9,281 nucleotides of DNA, from assembly GCA_905221455.1 (NCBI GenBank), contig CAJNDF010000017.1, positions 1-9,281 of the forward strand. The letters are read 5' to 3'. The DNA comes from a bacterium. Lineage in GTDB: Bacteria; Bacillota; Bacilli; Lactobacillales; Streptococcaceae. Every line of letters starts with the position of its first letter. Position 1 is the first letter of the stretch. This document shows, piece after piece, positions 6,301 through 9,281 of this stretch. Under the pieces are notes generated by a model that saw only the letters and a list, made by a program, of their open reading frames with translations, was not told the origin of the DNA and ran no database searches. A program made the translations under genes and the position numbers.

Positions 6301-9281
6301 TCAGCAAGCACAAGCGCAGTAGCGTCTACATCAGCGTCAACAAGTGCTGTAGCGTCTACCTCAGCATCAACAAGTGCTGTAGCATCTACCTCGGCTTCAA
6401 CAAGTGCTGTAGCGTCTACCTCAGCAAGCACAAGCGCTGTAGCGTCAACCTCAGCATCAACAAGTGCAGTAGCGTCTACCTCAGCAAGCACTAGTGCAGT
6501 AGCATCAACCTCAGCATCAACAAGTGCAGTAGCCTCTACCTCAGCATCGACAAGTGCAGTAGCGTCTACCTCAGCATCAACAAGTGCTGTAGCGTCTACG
6601 TCAGCGTCAACAAGTGCAGTAGCGTCTACGTCAGCGTCAACAAGCGCGGTAGCCTCTACCTCAGCGTCAACAAGTGCCGTAGCATCAACATCAGCAAGTA
6701 CTAGCGCGGTAGCCTCTACTTCAGCAAGTACTAGCGCCGTAGCGTCTACTTCAGCAAGTACTAGCGCCGTAGCGTCTACCTCAGCGTCAACAAGTGCGGT
6801 AGCGTCTACGTCAGCAAGTACTAGCGCGGTAGCATCTACTTCAGCCAGCACAAGCGCGGTAGCCTCTACCTCAGCATCAACAAGTGCCGTAGCGTCTACG
6901 TCAGCCAGCACAAGCGCTGTAGCGTCTACCTCAGCAAGTACAAGCGCAGTAGCCTCTACCTCAGCGTCAACAAGTGCCGTAGCGTCTACCTCAGCCAGCA
7001 CAAGCGCTGTAGCGTCTACCTCAGCCTCAACAAGCGCTGTAGCGTCTACCTCAGCTTCAACAAGTGCCGTAGCGTCTACCTCAGCTTCAACAAGTGCCGT
7101 AGCGTCTACCTCAGCCAGCACAAGCGCTGTAGCGTCTACCTCAGCGTCAACAAGTGCAGTAGCCTCTACGTCAGCGTCGACAAGTGCGGTAGCGTCTACC
7201 TCAGCTTCAACAAGCGCTGTAGCATCAACATCAGCAAGCACAAGTGCAGTAGCGTCTACCTCAGCAAGTACAAGCGCCGTAGCCTCTACGTCAGCAAGCA
7301 TAAGTGCGGTAGCCTCTACCTCAGCTTCAACAAGTGCCGTAGCGTCAACCTCAGCAAGTACTAGCGCAGTAGCGTCTACGTCAGCCAGCACAAGCGCGGT
7401 AGCGTCTACCTCAGCATCCACAAGTGCGGTAGCGTCTACCTCAGCTTCAACAAGCGCCGTAGCCTCTACGTCAGCCAGCACAAGCGCTGTAGCATCTACG
7501 TCAGCGTCGACAAGTGCGGTAGCGTCTACCTCAGCTTCAACAAGCGCTGTAGCATCAACATCAGCAAGCACAAGTGCAGTAGCGTCTACCTCAGCAAGTA
7601 CAAGCGCCGTAGCCTCTACGTCAGCAAGTACAAGCGCGGTAGCGTCTACCTCAGCATCAACAAGCGCGGTAGCGTCTACGTCAGCGTCAACAAGTGCCGT
7701 AGCATCAACCTCAGCAAGCACAAGCGCTGTAGCATCTACCTCAGCTTCAACAAGCGCCGTAGCCTCTACCTCAGCCAGCACAAGCGCTGTAGCGTCTACC
7801 TCAGCAAGTACTAGCGCCGTAGCGTCTACGTCAGCAAGTACTAGCGCCGTAGCGTCTACCTCAGCAAGTACTAGCGCCGTAGCATCTACGTCAGCCTCAA
7901 CAAGTGCCGTAGCGTCTACGTCAGCAAGTACAAGCGCAGTAGCGTCTACCTCAGCTTCAACAAGTGCCGTAGCGTCTACCTCAGCCTCAACAAGCGCTGT
8001 AGCATCTACGTCAGCGTCAACAAGCGCCGTAGCGTCTACCTCAGCTTCAACAAGTGCAGTAGCGTCTACGTCAGCAAGTACTAGCGCCGTAGCGTCTACG
8101 TCAGCAAGTACAAGCGCAGTAGCATCTACGTCAGCCTCAACAAGTGCCGTAGCGTCTACCTCAGCAAGTACTAGCGCCGTAGCATCTACGTCAGCGTCAA
8201 CAAGTGCCGTAGCGTCTACCTCAGCAAGCACAAGTGCCGTAGCGTCTACGTCAGCAAGTACAAGCGCAGTAGCGTCTACCTCAGCGTCAACAAGTGCCGT
8301 AGCGTCTACGTCAGCCAGCACAAGCGCAGTAGCGTCTACCTCAGCAAGTACAAGCGCAGTAGCCTCTACCTCAGCTTCAACAAGTGCCGTAGCGTCTACC
8401 TCAGCCAGCACAAGCGCAGTAGCGTCTACCTCAGCCTCAACAAGCGCTGTAGCGTCTACCTCAGCATCCACAAGTGCCGTAGCGTCTACCTCAGCGTCAA
8501 CAAGTGCCGTAGCGTCTACCTCAGCAAGTACTAGCGCGGTAGCCTCTACGTCAGCAAGTACAAGCGCGGTAGCGTCTACCTCAGCGTCAACAAGTGCAGT
8601 AGCATCAACCTCAGCAAGCACAAGCGCTGTAGCGTCTACGTCAGCGTCAACAAGTGCGGTAGCCTCTACATCAGCATCAACAAGTGCGGTAGCCTCTACG
8701 TCAGCAAGTACAAGCGCTGTAGCGTCTACGTCAGCAAGCACAAGTGCGGTAGCATCTACATCGGCAAGCACTAGCGCCGTAGCGTCTACCTCAGCATCAA
8801 CAAGTGCGGTAGCCTCTACATCAGCATCAACAAGTGCGGTAGCCTCTACATCAGCGTCAACAAGTGCGGTAGCGTCAACGTCAGCAAGTACTAGTGCCGT
8901 AGCGTCAACGTCAGCAAGTACAAGCGCGGTAGCGTCTACCTCAGCGTCAACAAGTGCCGTAGCGTCTACCTCAGCAAGCACAAGCGCCGTAGCGTCTACC
9001 TCAGCATCAACAAGTGCGGTAGCGTCTACGTCAGCGTCAACAAGTGCCGTAGCGTCTACGTCAGCGTCAACAAGCGCCGTAGCGTCTACGTCAGCAAGTA
9101 CAAGCGCTGTAGCGTCTACCTCAGCCAGCACAAGTGCCGTAGCGTCTACGTCAGCAAGCACTAGCGCCGTAGCGTCTACGTCAGCCTCAACAAGCGCGGT
9201 AGCCTCTACCTCAGCATCAACAAGTGCGGTAGCCTCTACCTCAGCGTCAACAAGTGCGGTAGCCTCTACTTCAGCAAGCAC
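1..9281 (+). CDS. Giant serine-rich repeat glycoprotein adhesin, accessory-Sec type; internal fragment open at both ends
   Basis: Frame 1 runs through all 3,093 complete codons without a stop; the first codon is TCA (Ser) and the window ends inside a Thr codon, so both termini are missing. The visible order is helical/basic segment, unique Trp/Tyr-rich region, two Ig/cadherin-like pairs, three composite modules of about 320 aa, then an array of SASTSAVAST decapeptides. This order (head, stem, very long Ser/Ala/Thr region) is that of SRRP adhesins such as PsrP, GspB, Fap1 and Srr1, which are O-glycosylated in the cytoplasm by Gtf enzymes, exported by SecA2/SecY2 and anchored to peptidoglycan by sortase. 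I found no cysteine in the translation, as is usual for Gram-positive surface proteins. Signal peptide, LPXTG motif and helper genes are not in view. The ligand is unknown. A non-glycosylated LPXTG surface protein is the alternative, but the uninterrupted Ser/Thr array makes the SRRP call strong. No symbol is given because repeat similarity alone does not identify an orthologue. Confidence 0.93.
301..1401 (+). other. Putative ligand-binding head of the adhesin (residues 101-467)
   Basis: This stretch of about 367 residues has no internal repeat and the highest aromatic content in the window, including the pairs KW (162-163), WW (384-385) and IW (270-271, 288-289). Alternating polar and hydrophobic residues with frequent Gly, Asn, Asp and Pro suggest a beta-sandwich fold. 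It sits between the helical/basic start and the repeated stem modules, where PsrP, GspB and Fap1 carry their binding regions. From position and composition I infer the adhesive head; no catalytic motif, RGD or clear metal-binding motif was seen. It ends with a segment of the form FPDNTTKDVDTQFIVKPYAPK, which leads into the first Ig-like module. Whether it is one domain or two (a break near residues 215-240 is possible) cannot be settled by eye. Confidence 0.5.
1402..1695 (+). other. Ig-like stem module X1 (residues 468-565)
   Basis: The module begins APKITSKFVEG and contains the pattern GKKVALYQNG, then DNNGRVTFRNVNLQNNADY, typical of bacterial Ig-like domains in Gram-positive surface proteins: a Pro-Xaa-Ile start, a strand with G..V.LY..G, and a late strand ending in Tyr. 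It ends where the cadherin-like Y1 begins (DSTGPVIT). Module X2 (682-773) repeats the same order of motifs at low identity, showing an old duplication of an X-Y pair. The role is inferred to be a structural spacer that carries the head away from the wall. Confidence 0.5.
1696..2043 (+). other. Cadherin-like stem module Y1 (residues 566-681)
   Basis: Key motifs are GPVITAGDNGRINLTVG near the start, then VRLSASDVTTGNSGMK, GTPSKIGLYENVKVTATD and GNTTEKTVTVAV at the end. The order 'GPVIT, G....L..ASD...GNSG.K, GT....G.Y......ATD..GN' matches cadherin- or Ig-like repeats common in streptococcal surface proteins. The same order returns in Y2 (774-883). Asp/Asn clusters could bind calcium, as in true cadherins, but this is inference. 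It likely forms one rigid segment of the stem. Confidence 0.5.
2044..2319 (+). other. Ig-like stem module X2 (residues 682-773)
   Basis: This second copy of the X type begins APPTIETNLDNTVG, has a middle strand GSTVTLQGPN, a turn SNGKATITVPNVQAGSY, and ends in a Ser/Ala/Pro/Thr-rich hinge (SSESSAPATSTPD). It aligns in motif order with X1, but identity is low by eye. It joins Y1 to Y2. It is probably a structural spacer; no binding motif is seen. Confidence 0.45.
2320..2649 (+). other. Cadherin-like stem module Y2 (residues 774-883)
   Basis: This second copy of the Y type starts IKPVITGVPANKRIDIVAG and has DSVDLAITASDNETGNSGIK, a middle part with Pro (FVPIPPENGSLS), then GTITKVGTYDNYIFAATDGRGN. 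The ASD...TGNSG(M/I)K and ATD..GN signatures are shared with Y1, so the two are paralogous. It is followed directly by the first composite module at STPTVTKNL. Confidence 0.5.
2650..3609 (+). repeat. Composite stem module, copy 1 of 3 (A1-B1-C1, residues 884-1203)
   Basis: This is a 320-residue unit. A1 (884-984; bases 2650-2952) is Ig-like: TPTV.KNL, GG(M/L)P..VTVT(D/N), VTVTVGN, TSVTVTP.ELGL. B1 (985-1138; 2953-3414) carries KPVA at its start, then YTFYAGDKLRFTTTITDNSN, NGNVLHDTFG, and ends ITATDVAENESVGN with RLVQGRLADRNANLNP. C1 (1139-1203; 3415-3609) is short and alpha/beta-like: NPTDPEKATLKTNIEQAHG, RIKNVTINGDTATIQYKD, then TLKVADI. B follows the motif order of the Y modules (G..L.F...D.S, late TATD..), so A-B looks like an enlarged X-Y pair with C added. 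C-like segments of the form 'LTD.EK..V...I..A....I.V...G.VT.TY.DG' occur in other streptococcal and staphylococcal surface proteins. The role is inferred to be stem. Confidence 0.75.
3610..4572 (+). repeat. Composite stem module, copy 2 of 3 (A2-B2-C2, residues 1204-1524)
   Basis: This is a 321-residue copy. A2 is 1204-1299 (bases 3610-3897), with APTVTDDLSNQGGLAKNITIT, TSVTIKIGN and TPAELGLNVLP. B2 is 1300-1453 (3898-4359), the same length as B1 (154 aa) and alignable without gaps; I count about 104 identical residues by hand, most of them in the second half. C2 is 1454-1524 (4360-4572), with TDPEKASIVESIKNAHD and RIKEVTFEGTNAKITYKDG. The B1/B2 DNA includes exact runs of 29 bp (3252-3280 with 4197-4225) and 32 bp (3309-3340 with 4254-4285). 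A and C are clearly less alike than B. Confidence 0.78.
4573..5562 (+). repeat. Composite stem module, copy 3 of 3 (A3-B3-C3, residues 1525-1854)
   Basis: This 330-residue copy is the most divergent. A3 (1525-1625; bases 4573-4875) keeps GRGGLPNQTITVTN and TLTVGNQTFKKQVP. B3 (1626-1787; 4876-5361) keeps KPVATTTVQV, YIFYAGDQLRFITKFSDNS, SGNILDDNWGTA and the closing NWSEGNNLRLAQGKL, but is about 8 residues longer than B1 and B2, with a changed middle (TGATEASPYIIDTGESNG). C3 (1788-1854; 5362-5562) has TLSEEDKQKILEAVKASNP and NDGTVTITYKDGTENTVKP. It is the last folded module before the Ser-rich array; the short junction SDYRSK follows. Confidence 0.72.
6871..7110 (+). repeat. Near-identical 240-bp block in the array, copy 1
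   Basis: The eight units at 6871-7110 match 8281-8520, 47 units (1,410 bp) further on, with 7 differences counted by hand (1, 1, 0, 1, 1, 0, 2, 1 per unit). Arbitrary pairs of units in this array usually differ at several sites each, so the long low-difference run suggests an older segmental copy that has since gained or exchanged synonymous changes. A dot plot would fix the true edges. Confidence 0.6.
7165..7298 (+). repeat. Exact 134-bp duplication inside the array, copy 1
   Basis: Bases 7165-7298 are identical to 7495-7628 by hand comparison, although neighbouring units usually differ at several synonymous sites. The offset is 330 bp, exactly 11 units. The distinctive order includes a TCG Ser3 codon in the first full unit and an AGCATCAACA ending in the next. 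The copies diverge immediately outside: at base 7299 (C) against 7629 (T), and at 7164 (C) against 7494 (A). This marks a recent block duplication or gene conversion within the array. Confidence 0.85.
7495..7628 (+). repeat. Exact 134-bp duplication inside the array, copy 2
   Basis: This is the partner of 7165-7298, 11 units downstream and identical over 134 bp by hand. The unit with the Thr4-to-Ile change (7291-7320) begins at the edge of copy 1, but its counterpart here (7621-7650) has the normal Thr codon. The ATA change therefore lies just outside the shared block and does not date the duplication. Confidence 0.85.
8281..8520 (+). repeat. Near-identical 240-bp block in the array, copy 2
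   Basis: This is the partner of 6871-7110 (7 differences in 240 bp, hand count). The match breaks down in the next unit, 8521-8550, which has the AGT-ACT-AGC codon type where the counterpart at 7111 has AGC-ACA-AGC. The position 47 units away suggests unequal exchange or gene conversion over a long distance in the array. Confidence 0.6.

Larger units (their letters stand above)
5581..9281 (+). repeat. Tandem array of 30-bp units encoding SASTSAVAST, 123 complete copies plus 11 bases
   Basis: From base 5581 every unit is exactly 30 bp and in frame; 123 complete units fit before the window edge, with no insertion or deletion. The peptide is SASTSAVAST, six Ser/Thr in ten and no charged residue, so about 740 possible O-glycosylation sites are visible. 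Only three amino-acid variants are seen: Ala6 to Ile (5641-5670), Ala6 to Thr (5671-5700) and Thr4 to Ile (7291-7320). Synonymous variation is heavy at positions 2, 3, 6, 8, 9 and 10: Ser3 is AGY in about 54 units and TCN in about 69. By contrast Val7 is always GTA, and the five bases GTAGC (unit offset 19-23) never change. In the SRRP family such arrays form a stiff glycosylated stalk through the wall. The array continues past the window, so its full length is unknown. Confidence 0.97.

Noticed and set aside
5568..9281. A long open frame of 1,237 codons on the - strand, giving a repetitive acidic ATALV-type peptide
   Set aside because: It is the complement of the 30-bp array: each antisense codon takes the last base of one sense codon and two of the next, so a stop-free unit repeats without stops. 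Its peptide has Asp/Glu/Leu variation exactly where the sense strand has synonymous Ser and Ala changes. The sense frame is the conserved one and continues from folded domains.
5581..9281. CRISPR array, because of the regular 30-bp direct repeats
   Set aside because: Units are directly adjacent with no unique spacers, and the repeat is an open coding frame continuous with the upstream gene.
5581..9281. Collagen-like or RTX-type repeat
   Set aside because: There is no Gly-Xaa-Yaa pattern and no Gly/Asp nonapeptides; the unit has neither Gly nor Asp.
1..9281. Promoters, terminators, riboswitches, RNA genes or insertion sequences
   Set aside because: The coding frame is uninterrupted across the window and I saw no inverted-repeat terminator, transposase motif or tRNA/rRNA-like sequence within it.

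Overview
The whole window is the inside of one giant gene on the + strand. Frame 1 is open from the first base to the last: 3,093 codons with no stop, and neither the start nor the stop codon lies in the window. The product reads as a cell-wall serine-rich repeat glycoprotein (SRRP) adhesin of the accessory-Sec type, the family of PsrP, GspB, Fap1 and Srr1. The AT-rich codon use of the non-repeat part, the module types and the Ser/Ala/Thr repeat suggest a Streptococcus, most likely an oral or mitis-group species. The genus call is an inference from protein style; no housekeeping gene is present to confirm it.

Layout in window residues (aa) and bases. 1-100 (1-300): an Ala/Glu/Lys-rich helical segment, then a basic Arg/Gly linker. 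101-467 (301-1401): a Trp/Tyr-rich, non-repetitive region, the best candidate for the ligand-binding head. 468-883 (1402-2649): two copies of an Ig-like plus cadherin-like pair (X1-Y1, X2-Y2). 884-1854 (2650-5562): three copies of a composite module of about 320 aa, each made of an Ig-like part A, a larger beta-rich part B and a short alpha/beta part C. 1855-1860: a six-residue junction. 1861 onward (5581-9281): 123 complete decapeptide units of consensus SASTSAVAST plus a partial one, running off the window edge.

Inferred working model: the head binds a host or microbial ligand, the beta-domain stack forms a rigid stem, and the long Ser/Thr-rich array, presumably O-glycosylated before export, spans the cell wall. 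The KxYKxGKxW-type signal peptide, the LPXTG anchor, and the secA2/secY2/asp/gtf genes that normally serve such proteins would lie outside the window and are not seen. No RNA gene, promoter, terminator, insertion sequence or CRISPR array was found; every base is accounted for by coding sequence.

The most notable points are the size and indel-free regularity of the 30-bp array, its unusual Val-containing decapeptide, signs of homogenisation and block duplication inside it, and a mosaic similarity pattern in the three-copy stem. I see no evidence of a new type of biological system; this is a very large member of a known adhesin family with an apparently individual domain combination.
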